From contig JACDHS010000043.1 in assembly GCA_013820875.1 (NCBI GenBank), positions 1 to 36,397 on the forward strand: a DNA stretch of 36,397 nucleotides, written 5' to 3'. This stretch comes from Verrucomicrobiota bacterium. Its GTDB lineage: Bacteria; Verrucomicrobiota; Verrucomicrobiia; Limisphaerales; JACDHS01. The first letter of the stretch is position 1, and the number at the start of each line of letters is the position of its first letter. The notes beneath the pieces are model-generated. The model did no database searches. It was not told where the DNA came from and saw only the letters and a list, made by a program, of their open reading frames with translations. A program made the translations under genes and the position numbers. Positions 1 to 6,983 of this stretch are shown here, piece by piece.

Positions 1-30
1 ATTAGCGGTCATTAGCGTTGATTAGCGGTA
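1..30 (+). repeat. Three tandem 10-bp units beginning ATTAGCG
   Basis: The window opens with three consecutive 10-mers, attagcggtc, attagcgttg and attagcggta. A related 10-bp triplet lies on the opposite strand at 1107-1136, so the methyltransferase gene is bracketed by similar repeats in inverted orientation. The remainder of 31-189 shows no credible gene. The repeat may extend beyond the window edge. Confidence 0.6.
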
Positions 31-189
31 TTGAACTGCTGGATTTAGGTTTAGTGTTCTGAAGAGCTCGCAGACGCACAGTTCGAGAATTCCATACCAG
101 GGCCACTGATTTTGTCTCCTTGGTTGATTTCTGCATGCGATCTTCTTAACTAAATGGCAGTGTCCTTCTCCTCGGGGAGAAGATCGGTT

Positions 190-288
190 GGGAATTGAAA
201 ATTGAAAAATGCAAATTGGATGACGCAGCACGCGTTAGGTCCGCCGCAGTTCCATATTGCAATTCGCAATTTTCATTTTTCAATGCCC
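190..288. repeat. Imperfect AT-rich inverted repeat
   Basis: The left arm (190-219) and right arm (252-288) are imperfect reverse complements built from runs of ATTGAAAA and CAATTTTCATT. The centre is more GC-rich. It abuts the heptamer array on its right. No coding function is apparent; it resembles a non-coding intergenic palindrome. Confidence 0.55.
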
Positions 289-290
289 TC

Positions 291-367
291 CCAGCATCCA
301 GCATCCAGCATCCAGCATCCAGCATCCAGCATCCAGCATCCAGCATCTAGCATCTAGCATCCAGAAT
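291..367. repeat. Heptanucleotide tandem array (CCAGCAT)n
   Basis: Eight perfect CCAGCAT units run from 291 to 346, followed by two CTAGCAT variants (347-360) and one CCAGAAT variant (361-367), giving 11 units in 77 bp. On the minus strand the array reads openly as a repeating MLDAGCW peptide because three units make seven codons. The variant unit at 354-360 supplies the TAG stop of the neighbouring methyltransferase gene. Confidence 0.9.
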
Positions 368-1073
368 CCCCCAGCCTCACGGCTACGGAAAAATGTCGCG
401 GCGCGCAGCCGATGTATTCGTAACTTCTGTTGGTGACAGCAATAAACTCCTTGAAGGCGCGATATTCGTGCTGCTCCCATCCCGGATAATTAAAATATTC
501 GTCAAACACGATAATTGTTCCGGCCTTCAATCGGTCACCTGCCAGATCCAAAATTTGCTTTGTCGAGACGTAGAGATCGCAATCTATATGCACGAAACTG
601 AAGGGCTCGGGATTTTCCGCAAGAAACCCGGGCAACGTGTCAGAGAACCACCCTTTATAGAGCCTGACATTATCGCCTACCGGAGGCAATTGACCGCCAG
701 TCGAGAAATGCCCCGCCCCACGCCCGAACAGCCATTTGTCGGGCAAACCTTCAAAGGAATCGAACCCGTGGATTATTTTGCCTTCAGGCAACTGCTTCGA
801 AATATGATTGATGCTGCCCCCCTGGTGAACGCCAAACTCCAGATACAAACCCGGCTGCCCGCATTGTTGCAGCGCAAAATCCAACATCGCATTACGCCCT
901 TCTTTATCATTTCGGGGCGTGGCGTTAGGGGTCGCAAACATCTGCACGGTATGCATGTGCCGGTTGATGTAGGCCGCGCTCGATTCCGTTGCCAGCTTTC
1001 GCGCAACGAACTCTGCATCGTGAAGTTTCGCGGTGAGGAATTTCTCTAACGCTGCAAAATCTATTTGGCTCAT
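354..1073 (-). CDS. TylF/MycF-type SAM-dependent O-methyltransferase
   Basis: The protein is 239 aa and resembles the macrocin O-methyltransferase (TylF) family, which moves a methyl group from S-adenosylmethionine to sugar hydroxyls using a divalent metal. The SAM-binding glycine motif reads YLEFGVHQGGS. Acidic residues fitting metal binding appear in FVHIDCDLY and IIVFDEYFNY. No signal peptide or membrane segment is seen, so it should be cytosolic. The ATG at 1073 has no obvious Shine-Dalgarno. It lies 117 bp after a sulfotransferase gene on the same strand, which suggests both decorate a polysaccharide or glycolipid; that is inference. Its last three codons (S-G-C) and its TAG stop fall inside the heptamer array, so the native C-terminus has probably been altered by repeat growth. 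The exact substrate cannot be told. Confidence 0.85.
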   Translation of the reverse strand: MSQIDFAALEKFLTAKLHDAEFVARKLATESSAAYINRHMHTVQMFATPNATPRNDKEGRNAMLDFALQQCGQPGLYLEFGVHQGGSINHISKQLPEGKIIHGFDSFEGLPDKWLFGRGAGHFSTGGQLPPVGDNVRLYKGWFSDTLPGFLAENPEPFSFVHIDCDLYVSTKQILDLAGDRLKAGTIIVFDEYFNYPGWEQHEYRAFKEFIAVTNRSYEYIGCAPRHFSVAVRLGDSGC

Positions 1074-1106
1074 TAGTTATCGGTGTCTATCTCCAACTGT
1101 ATTCTT

Positions 1107-1136
1107 AACCACGAATGAACACTAATGAACACGAAT
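1107..1136 (-). repeat. 10-bp tandem triplet upstream of the methyltransferase
   Basis: Read on the minus strand, this stretch is attcgtgttc, attagtgttc, attcgtggtt. The units resemble those at 1-30 in the opposite orientation. It sits in the 117-bp gap between the sulfotransferase stop and the methyltransferase start. Confidence 0.6.
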
Positions 1137-1190
1137 CAAATGAAAACCGAATTCGTTCTCCTCGGTGCATTCCTGGTTTAGCCCCAAACT

Positions 1191-1781
1191 TCAGCCACAG
1201 AAGGAATAGTTAAACTCCTGCAGATCGCCGCTGTAGATCGCTTCCGCCCGTTGCCGTTCTTTGTCTGAAAAATATTTCTGAAAACTGTCGCGATCAGATT
1301 TTCGGAAATGCGGCACCTGTTCGCAGGCAAGCCCAAGCGTCTTGGCAAGCTTCAGGTAAGCAGCATCGAACTCTTCAAAACGGAATATTTCCTTCACCTG
1401 CCGCATACAAAAATAGGGATGCGTGATCGGAATACTGTGCAGTTTCAATTTAGGAAAAAATCCATTCCCGATAATGGCAATGTCCGGTGCTTCAATCACA
1501 TCCATGATGCGATCAAGCGTCAGGCCGGTTTGAAAATCTTTTTCGGCGTCGGTCGCCACCGCATAGGTCTGAAACATGACAAAGGCGGAAACCAGCCGAT
1601 CGAAAGGATTTCGAACAAAAGCAAAGGAGTAAAGATGGCGCCATTCCTCTGGAAATTCGCCGAACCGGGTTTCATCCGCGTTTTCCATGCCACCGAAAAG
1701 ACCTTTGACGACGGAAGTTGAACCCGTCTTTGGAATTCTCACCATGACACATTCGGGCGATTGGAAACGAATAACCGGCAT
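1191..1781 (-). CDS. Sulfotransferase family protein (PAPS-dependent)
   Basis: This 196-aa protein carries the two cofactor motifs of carbohydrate sulfotransferases. The 5'-phosphosulfate-binding loop is RIPKTGSTS near residues 15-23, and the 3'-phosphate-binding motif is FVRNPFDRLVSAF near residues 56-68. The family transfers sulfate from PAPS to a sugar or small molecule. The layout matches the Sulfotransfer_2 type, but the protein is short. Both ends look complete: the P-loop follows directly after the N-terminus and the C-terminus ends in an ordinary YSFCG. There is no signal peptide. Together with the downstream methyltransferase it hints at surface-glycan modification. The acceptor is unknown. 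Confidence 0.85.
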   Translation of the reverse strand: MPVIRFQSPECVMVRIPKTGSTSVVKGLFGGMENADETRFGEFPEEWRHLYSFAFVRNPFDRLVSAFVMFQTYAVATDAEKDFQTGLTLDRIMDVIEAPDIAIIGNGFFPKLKLHSIPITHPYFCMRQVKEIFRFEEFDAAYLKLAKTLGLACEQVPHFRKSDRDSFQKYFSDKERQRAEAIYSGDLQEFNYSFCG

Positions 1782-2213
1782 AACTCAGCGACAAGTAACA
1801 GAATAGAAGGAAGTGCATCAACCTATTTTCCAAGTGCGGCTCATGGGTTCAGCTCTCGCCTGGTATGCGGGAGGCGTTGCGGGCACTCTCAATTCCAGCC
1901 TTACCATTCCAATTTGGGATTAGTAATGAGGCAGCATGCGGGCATTCCGCAAACAAATCCTCCTCTGGAACTTCTACGTGCCTGGCTACGAGATGCCCTG
2001 AAGAAGCCGTTAAATAGAACTCAATGCATGCCTCTTCTTCCAAATAAGGAGGGGCATGTTCACTGACCAAGACTTTTGATCACCAAACCGTCCGCTTTTC
2101 GTCATAAATCTCTGTTGTGAATAATTTTTCGCAGTTTTCTGTTCCATTTTTATAGTACAAAACTATTATTATCCAACCTCAAACACTAGAACGTCGGCAA
2201 AAAGGGGAATATT
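1782..2213. other. Intergenic region between divergent genes
   Basis: About 430 bp separate the sulfotransferase from the next plus-strand gene. The last 110 bp are AT-rich and include a small palindrome (atagt-acaaa-actat near 2154) that could belong to the promoter of the downstream gene. A 73-codon minus-strand frame (1849-2070) starts only at TTG without a Shine-Dalgarno and is not annotated as a gene. No other structure is seen. Confidence 0.5.
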
Positions 2214-2564
2214 ATGACGCGGAAAGAATTCGAAACATTTAGATTATCGGTTGAAAAAGAGAAATTTACACAAATGGCGTCCGATCCAATTGATTATGGG
2301 ATCCAACGCATTGAGTTTCGACGACAGAAACTTAAAAAGCTGATCACCGCCGGGAAAGGGATCGACTCCAGGACAGTTCAAGCAAAACTCGCCCGTTGGA
2401 AACGGCAGTTGGATCGCCTCGATAAATCCGAAAGTCGGCTATCGGAACTCAAGACCGATATTTCAACCTCAAGGCTTCATATCACCCAACCGACTCAATT
2501 GTTGGCTGTCACAGTGACAAATAGCAGAGGTAAACTGCCTAGCCAAACTGCAGCGGCATCCTGA
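2214..2564 (+). CDS. Small basic hypothetical protein
   Basis: I do not recognise this 116-aa protein. Its first 85 residues are charged and probably helical, with many Lys, Arg and Glu residues and a heptad-like pattern around KLARWKRQLDRLDKSESRLSEL, suggesting a short coiled coil. The tail is Ser/Thr-rich and probably disordered. There is no signal peptide or membrane segment. The ATG is preceded by GGGG at a seven-base spacing, which supports the start. It lies 75 bp before a response regulator on the same strand and could be co-transcribed with it. The coding status is likely because of the ribosome site and AT-rich upstream region, but no homologue is known to me. Confidence 0.6.
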   Translation: MTRKEFETFRLSVEKEKFTQMASDPIDYGIQRIEFRRQKLKKLITAGKGIDSRTVQAKLARWKRQLDRLDKSESRLSELKTDISTSRLHITQPTQLLAVTVTNSRGKLPSQTAAAS

Positions 2565-2639
2565 CCTCAGGATCATCGTTACCTGTAAGCTGTTGATCGC
2601 ACGGGTGGCTTCGAGACTGCTACTTAATGTTTTGCAGGT

Positions 2640-3659
2640 ATGCAAACCATCACCAGTGTTATGTCTCAGGCTATTCGAGTGCTCATAGTGGAAGATTCAG
2701 AAGCGGACGCATTGCTCTTGCTGCGAGAACTTCGCCGGGGGAGTTATGCGCCGGAGTTTCAACGGGTCGATACGCCTCAGGAATATCTTGCGGCATTGAA
2801 TTCACAAAGGTGGGATCTGGTCATTTGTGATTACAGGATGCCGAATTTCGATGGCTTTGCGGCACTGCGATTGTACAAAGAGGCGAACATAGATGTCCCT
2901 TTCATCGTTGTCTCCGGGTTGATCGGTGAGGATGTCGCCGTCGAAATGATGAAGGCGGGTGCTCACGATTACCTGTTGAAAGATAATCTCGTCCGGTTGA
3001 TCCCCGCAATTCAGCGCGAACTGCGCGAAGCCGAAGAACGCCGCGAACTGCATCGCGCAGAACAGGCGCGCGCCCATCTCGCGGCAATCGTCGCCTCATC
3101 CGAGGATGCCATCATCAGCAGTTCGCAGGATGGCTACGTTCTGAGCTGGAATTCCGCGGCTCAAAAGATGTTCGGCTACACGGCGCTGGAGATTCAGGAT
3201 AAACCAGTCCGGCTACTGATTCCGGAGGAACAGGAACCTGAAACGTTGCCGCTGCATCGGAAGGTTCTCCAGGGGGAACAGGTGCTCCGCTACAACACCC
3301 TGGGACGCCGAAAAGATGGCAGCAGCTTTCATCTTTCCCTCACCATTTCACCAATCCGCGATCACCAGAATAAAGTGACAGGCACATCCACCATTGCACG
3401 GGATATTACTGATTGGAAAAAGGCAGAAGCGGAACGGGAACAGTTGGTGTGCGAGTTGCAAACGGCGTTAACGCATGTGAAAACGCTCAGTGGTTTGTTG
3501 CCGATTTGTGCCGGATGCAAAAAGATTCGCGATGACAGAGGTTACTGGCAGCAGGTGGACATCTACATCAAACGCAATTCCAATGCTGAATTCACGCACG
3601 GCCTATGCCCGGATTGCATCCGCGCCTACTACCCGGACTATGCCAGTCGTGTAGTTTAA
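2640..3659 (+). CDS. Response regulator: REC + PAS + Cys-pair C-terminal domain
   Basis: This 339-aa protein begins with a receiver domain (about residues 12-125) that has the acidic pair E18-D19, phosphoacceptor D64 in LVICDYRMP, S92 and K114. A short coiled linker follows, then a PAS domain (about 145-265) with the typical DGYVLSWNSAAQKMFGY and ARDITDWKKAE ends. The final 60 residues hold CAGCKKIRDD, GYWQQV and LCPDC, a C-x2-C...C-x2-C arrangement that may bind metal. No histidine kinase, GGDEF or DNA-binding domain is present, so its output is unclear and may be protein-protein contact in a phosphorelay. The start could be ATG 2640 or ATG 2661; neither has a strong ribosome site. No partner kinase is adjacent. 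Confidence 0.88.
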   Translation: MQTITSVMSQAIRVLIVEDSEADALLLLRELRRGSYAPEFQRVDTPQEYLAALNSQRWDLVICDYRMPNFDGFAALRLYKEANIDVPFIVVSGLIGEDVAVEMMKAGAHDYLLKDNLVRLIPAIQRELREAEERRELHRAEQARAHLAAIVASSEDAIISSSQDGYVLSWNSAAQKMFGYTALEIQDKPVRLLIPEEQEPETLPLHRKVLQGEQVLRYNTLGRRKDGSSFHLSLTISPIRDHQNKVTGTSTIARDITDWKKAEAEREQLVCELQTALTHVKTLSGLLPICAGCKKIRDDRGYWQQVDIYIKRNSNAEFTHGLCPDCIRAYYPDYASRVV

Positions 3660-3750
3660 CGTTTTGTGGTTCCACAACGGTTTCGGTGGAATAGGAATCG
3701 TGAATGTTATGACCCTTGGCAGATCTGAGGCTCGATTGGTGGACGGAAGT

Positions 3751-3954
3751 TTTCTCCCTCACCCTAGCCCCGCACCGCACAGCGGTCATCGACTCTATAG
3801 TTCTGGCTTCCCGCTGGGAGAGGGAATCCGTTTTCGGGTTTCTTGGATGTTTTTCGCAGAAACCCGAGGCGACTGGCAGTCTTCGGCTTCTAAAAAAGAC
3901 GGGAGGTGATTCTCCCTCTCCCAGCGGGAGAGGGCCGGGGTGAGGGAGAGTCTC
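3751..3954. repeat. Composite palindromic element with CTCCCTCACCC ends
   Basis: The ends are inverted copies: CTCCCTCACCC at about 3753-3763 and GGTGAGGGAG near 3941-3950. The right copy (about 3910-3953) also carries the internal palindrome CTCTCCCAGCGGGAGAGGG. The left copy has the same two halves but is split, CTCCCTCACCC...CCC on one side and TCCCGCTGGGAGAGGGA on the other, with the CTATAG hairpin element between them. The centre has a 9-bp stem, CGGGTTTCT (3835-3843) with AGAAACCCG (3858-3866). It lies between the response regulator and the oxidoreductase and resembles a non-autonomous MITE-like repeat. Confidence 0.65.
3775..3806 (+). repeat. CTATAG hairpin element, copy A
   Basis: The stem CCGC-ACA-GCGG (3775-3785) is followed nine bases later by CTATAGTTCTGG. 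Related copies are at 5572-5603 and 8920-8952. It splits the left arm of the surrounding palindromic element. Confidence 0.6.
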
Positions 3955-4014
3955 ATGGGCTTTTATGAAGGTGAATTCCACCGAAAACGTCGAGGAACCC
4001 GCGTCGAGTTGCCC

Positions 4015-4072
4015 CTCTTAATCCTAATTTTCATCTTAATTCTAATCGGTTTCGGGAGATTAGGATTAAGAG
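4015..4072. repeat. 14-bp perfect inverted repeat
   Basis: CTCTTAATCCTAAT (4015-4028) pairs perfectly with ATTAGGATTAAGAG (4059-4072) across a 30-base spacer. It sits just beyond the stop codon of the oxidoreductase gene. No T-run follows on either strand, so it is not a classical terminator, though it may still block transcription or protect RNA ends. Confidence 0.6.
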
Positions 4073-4100
4073 AGGAACGCCTGCCCCAGCCCCCCTCGAC

Positions 4101-5426
4101 TCAAGCTTTATACATCTTCAGCTTCCATGGTTTGCGATACTCGCGCGCGTAGGAAATGCAGCCCTTCACATCGCCTCGATTCGTCACATCCTGCTTCTTC
4201 ACATCCCAGTGCAATGTCTTGCCAGTTTGCAACGCGATATTGCCGAGGTGACATAACATCGTCGTGCGTCCCATGGAATCGATGTCCGATGCCGGCTTCT
4301 GGCGGCTCTTGATGCAGTCGACGAAATTTTGCCAGTGCGTGCTGTCCTGTTTCTTGGAAGGTGGCGGCGCCTCGTTCCCTTCTTTTTCCGGGAAGTATTG
4401 GTAGCCATCACGATCAACGATCAATGTTCCTTTCGTTCCAATGAATTCCGCGCCGTGACCTTTGCCGCAATCCAGGCCGCGTTTGTTGTTGAACCGATTT
4501 TCCCATTGCAGAAGCCATTTCGGAAATCGATAGGTGGCCTGCATGGTATCGGGGGTGTCGCGATCATCGTTGGTCGTGAATTTTCCACCCGCGGCTGAAA
4601 CGGTCAGCGGATCAAACTGGTTCATTCCAAGCAGAACAGTATCAATCATGTGTACGCCCCAATCAGTCATCAAACCGCCGCCGTAATCGAAGAACCAGCG
4701 CCAGCTATAATGGGCGCGGTTCGCCTGGTAGGGACGTTTCGGCGCGGGCCCAAGCCAGAAATCGTAATCCAAACTGGCTGGCGCAGTTTCGGGAGTTTTC
4801 TTCCCAATGTCACTATTGCGACTCTCCGCGTCGTTCACAGCCCAGGCCCGGCAAATATTGATGTCACCCATTTTGCCGGAGCGAACAAAATTAATTGCCT
4901 CGTTGAAATGGTTCATGCTCCGTTGCCATGTTCCCACCTGCACCACACGGTTGAAGTGGCTGGCCGCATTCATCATCGCCTTCGCTTCAATGAAACTGTG
5001 GGAGATCGGTTTCTCGCAGTAAATGTCTTTGCCAGCTTCACACGCTGCGATGAAGGGCAACGCGTGCCAGTGGTCCGGTGTATTGATGATGACCCCATCA
5101 ATATGCTTCTGCTCGAGTAGGTGACGAAAATCTTTGTATCTCTTCGGCTCGGGGCGTCCGGCTTTCGTGATTTGTTCGGCGCCATTCTCCATGTGCTTCT
5201 CGTCCACATCACAAACGGCAGCGAATTCCACCCCGGGCAACTGCATCATTTTGGAGACATTGTGACGGCTAATGCCGCCACAACCGATGACACCGAAGAC
5301 CAGCTTATCGTTGGCCCCTTTGCTTTGTGCGTAAGTTCGGGCGGACAGAGAGAGGCCCAGCCCGATGCCTGCCGTTGCGAGTGAAGTTTTTCCAATGAAT
5401 TGACGACGTGTTTGCGATGAGTTCAT
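4101..5426 (-). CDS. Tat-exported Gfo/Idh/MocA family oxidoreductase
   Basis: This 441-aa protein starts with a twin-arginine signal, TRRQFIGKTSLATAGIGLGL, ending near the AYAQ-like site RTYAQS, so it should be exported folded, probably with its cofactor. The Rossmann motif GVIGCGGISRHN begins near residue 45, and the family motif CEKPISHS follows at about 137. The family uses NAD(P) to oxidise or epimerise sugars and related polyols. Exported members are abundant in Verrucomicrobia and Planctomycetes and are thought to process polysaccharide-derived sugars. The gene stands alone between repeat-rich spacers, so no operon partner reveals the substrate. The length and the intact C-terminus indicate a complete gene. 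Confidence 0.92.
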   Translation of the reverse strand: MNSSQTRRQFIGKTSLATAGIGLGLSLSARTYAQSKGANDKLVFGVIGCGGISRHNVSKMMQLPGVEFAAVCDVDEKHMENGAEQITKAGRPEPKRYKDFRHLLEQKHIDGVIINTPDHWHALPFIAACEAGKDIYCEKPISHSFIEAKAMMNAASHFNRVVQVGTWQRSMNHFNEAINFVRSGKMGDINICRAWAVNDAESRNSDIGKKTPETAPASLDYDFWLGPAPKRPYQANRAHYSWRWFFDYGGGLMTDWGVHMIDTVLLGMNQFDPLTVSAAGGKFTTNDDRDTPDTMQATYRFPKWLLQWENRFNNKRGLDCGKGHGAEFIGTKGTLIVDRDGYQYFPEKEGNEAPPPSKKQDSTHWQNFVDCIKSRQKPASDIDSMGRTTMLCHLGNIALQTGKTLHWDVKKQDVTNRGDVKGCISYAREYRKPWKLKMYKA

Positions 5427-5552
5427 AAGCGAGTATCACGTTTGGGATGACCCGCCGATAATTTCCAGAATCGAGGCGCTCGGCAAGAGTTAATCCGAGA
5501 TAATCCCAATTGCGGGTGTGAGTGGGTGCTGAGAAACGCATGCACAAGATTC

Positions 5553-5644
5553 CGTCAGGTCTTGGACGAGACCGCCACGCGGTCAGTAACTCTATAGTTC
5601 TGGCTTAACGTAACCGGATTAATGCATAAACACCGTGCCTGACG
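5553..5644. repeat. Inverted repeat enclosing CTATAG hairpin copy B
   Basis: CGTCAGG (5553-5559) pairs with CCTGACG (5638-5644). Between them, close to the left arm, is the hairpin CCGC-CAC-GCGG followed by CTATAGTTCTGG (5572-5603), nearly identical to copy A over its right half. The element lies upstream of the minus-strand oxidoreductase gene, so it could influence its promoter, but nothing in the sequence proves this. Confidence 0.5.
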
Positions 5645-5804
5645 TATTTCGCGGAATTTAAAGGTGATGCTCGCGTCACCCATTTTATTATTGTCTGAAT
5701 AGAAAGTCATGCCTCACCTGTTTCTGTGGTGAAATTCAGGGGGAAAATTGCAGCCTGTTTTGAAATGTTTTTCAGGCTTTCCGTGGAGGGTCTGCGGACC
5801 GGCA

Positions 5805-5930
5805 AAAAAGGGATTTTTGGGAGTCAGCAAGGTGTGTTGGCCGCCCAAAAAGGGATTTTTGACTGTCCGCAACCTTTGCGCACTCCTCAAAAAGGGTTTT
5901 TTGACTGTCCGCAAACCTTGCGGAGGTCAG
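5805..5930. repeat. Three tandem 42-bp imperfect repeats
   Basis: Units start at 5805, 5847 and 5889, each with AAAAAGGG followed by a T-run. The second and third also share GACTGTCCGC. A more degenerate unit may precede at 5763. The third unit contains the perfect stem TCCGCAA-ACC-TTGCGGA (5908-5924). Because 42 is a multiple of three, both strands stay open and give 14-residue peptide repeats. On the minus strand the stem follows the SCO1 stop codon and precedes an A-rich/T-rich tract, so it may aid termination of that gene. Confidence 0.75.
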
Positions 5931-5938
5931 TGGGCCAA

Positions 5939-6874
5939 TCACTTCGCGCTGGCAGCAGAGATCATGGCTTTTACCAATTCCTCAACCGGCCATTCGTTGC
6001 TCGGAAGAATGGTCTGCAAACGGCCTTCTCCATCAATCACCACCGTGCGCAGATTATGGTTGATGGTTCCGCCTTCGCGCCAAAAGGTTTGCCCAAGCTG
6101 CTCGGTGATTGCGGTGATTTCAACCAGGTCACCCGTCGCAAACGTCCAGCGTTGCGGATCGTAGTTATAAGTTTTGGCATACCCTTCCAACACCGCTGGC
6201 GTGTCCGTTTCGGGATCAATTGTGATGGTGAGAAAATGCCAGTTCGTCCGCGCGTCCTTCGATTGCTTCAGTTGTTTCAGGGCCTGGGAAAAATTTTGAG
6301 CCATGCGCGGGCAATAGGTCGGGAACGGGCATTTGGTAAAAATAAAATTGATGGCAAGCGCTTTGCCCTTGAAATCAGACATCTTGAAGGTTTTCCCGAA
6401 CTGGTTCGTAAAAGAATAGTCCGGCAGCACATCCCCCACGTCCAACACTTCCACATCCCGCGACAGCCTGAACGAGCCTCGGCGCGACGGCAATTCAGTG
6501 GGTGGTTTCACCGCGCTTGCGGCGTCCACTTTTTGCAATTGATCGATCCATCCGTCATCCTCGGTGACCAGCATGCGGAAAGAGATGTAATCACCCGGCT
6601 TGAACGCGCTCAGATCTGTGTCGCGCGCCTCCAGATTCATCGTCATAGCTGCCATGTAATCCGGAATTTCCTCATGCTGGATGCGAACCGTTTTTCCGTC
6701 CGGCTTGATCTCCTTGATTTCACCGCGCACCTGAAAGATTTGCAGGTTGGTGTTGGCGGCTGCGATGGGTTCTTCCGTTTTCGGCAACGATTCCTTTGGA
6801 TCATTCTCCTGTCCGCACGAAACCAAAGTGATCCCGAGCAAACAACTCAAACTGAATCTCACAAACTGACGCAT
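5939..6874 (-). CDS. CusF-like/SCO1-SenC fusion lipoprotein (copper handling)
   Basis: The 311-aa protein has a lipoprotein signal with LVSC, Cys20 being the lipid anchor. Residues about 48-115 match the CusF-like copper-binding fold, with H67 and methionines in YMAAMTMN as candidate copper ligands. Residues about 140-310 are a SCO1/SenC thioredoxin-like domain. SCO proteins deliver copper to, or reduce, the CuA site of cytochrome c oxidase at the outer face of the membrane. The usual C-x3-C is here C182-x5-C188 (KCPFPTYCP), while the conserved histidine is H273 in TINHNL. The fusion would let one anchored protein capture and pass on copper. No oxidase genes lie in the window. The gene is divergent from the sialidase-like gene and ends beside the 42-bp repeats. 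Confidence 0.9.
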   Translation of the reverse strand: MRQFVRFSLSCLLGITLVSCGQENDPKESLPKTEEPIAAANTNLQIFQVRGEIKEIKPDGKTVRIQHEEIPDYMAAMTMNLEARDTDLSAFKPGDYISFRMLVTEDDGWIDQLQKVDAASAVKPPTELPSRRGSFRLSRDVEVLDVGDVLPDYSFTNQFGKTFKMSDFKGKALAINFIFTKCPFPTYCPRMAQNFSQALKQLKQSKDARTNWHFLTITIDPETDTPAVLEGYAKTYNYDPQRWTFATGDLVEITAITEQLGQTFWREGGTINHNLRTVVIDGEGRLQTILPSNEWPVEELVKAMISAASAK

Positions 6875-6983
6875 AGGCTGAACTTAATTTCCCGAGGCCG
6901 TTTGGCAAGCCCGCTCGAAGCCTGCCGCCCATTCGGGTGTGACTAAAAGCTTGAATAGATCAGCAGAAGTTTCGGTCAGGAGA

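Noticed and set aside
146-480. Minus-strand frames reading MLDAGCW repeats
   Set aside because: They are translations of the heptamer array, lack ribosome sites and overlap the methyltransferase end.
393-1049. 218-codon plus-strand frame
   Set aside because: It is antisense to the methyltransferase, whose motifs are clear, and has no recognisable domain.
1849-2070. 73-codon minus-strand frame
   Set aside because: It starts only at TTG, without a Shine-Dalgarno, and resembles no family known to me. It could still be a small gene.
3592-3981. 129-codon minus-strand frame with PHPGPLPLGEGE
   Set aside because: This peptide is the translation of the CTCCCTCACCC palindromic repeat, a known source of spurious predictions.
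5726-6946. 406-codon plus-strand frame
   Set aside because: It runs through the 42-bp repeats and antisense to the CusF-SCO1 gene; no motif or start signal supports it.
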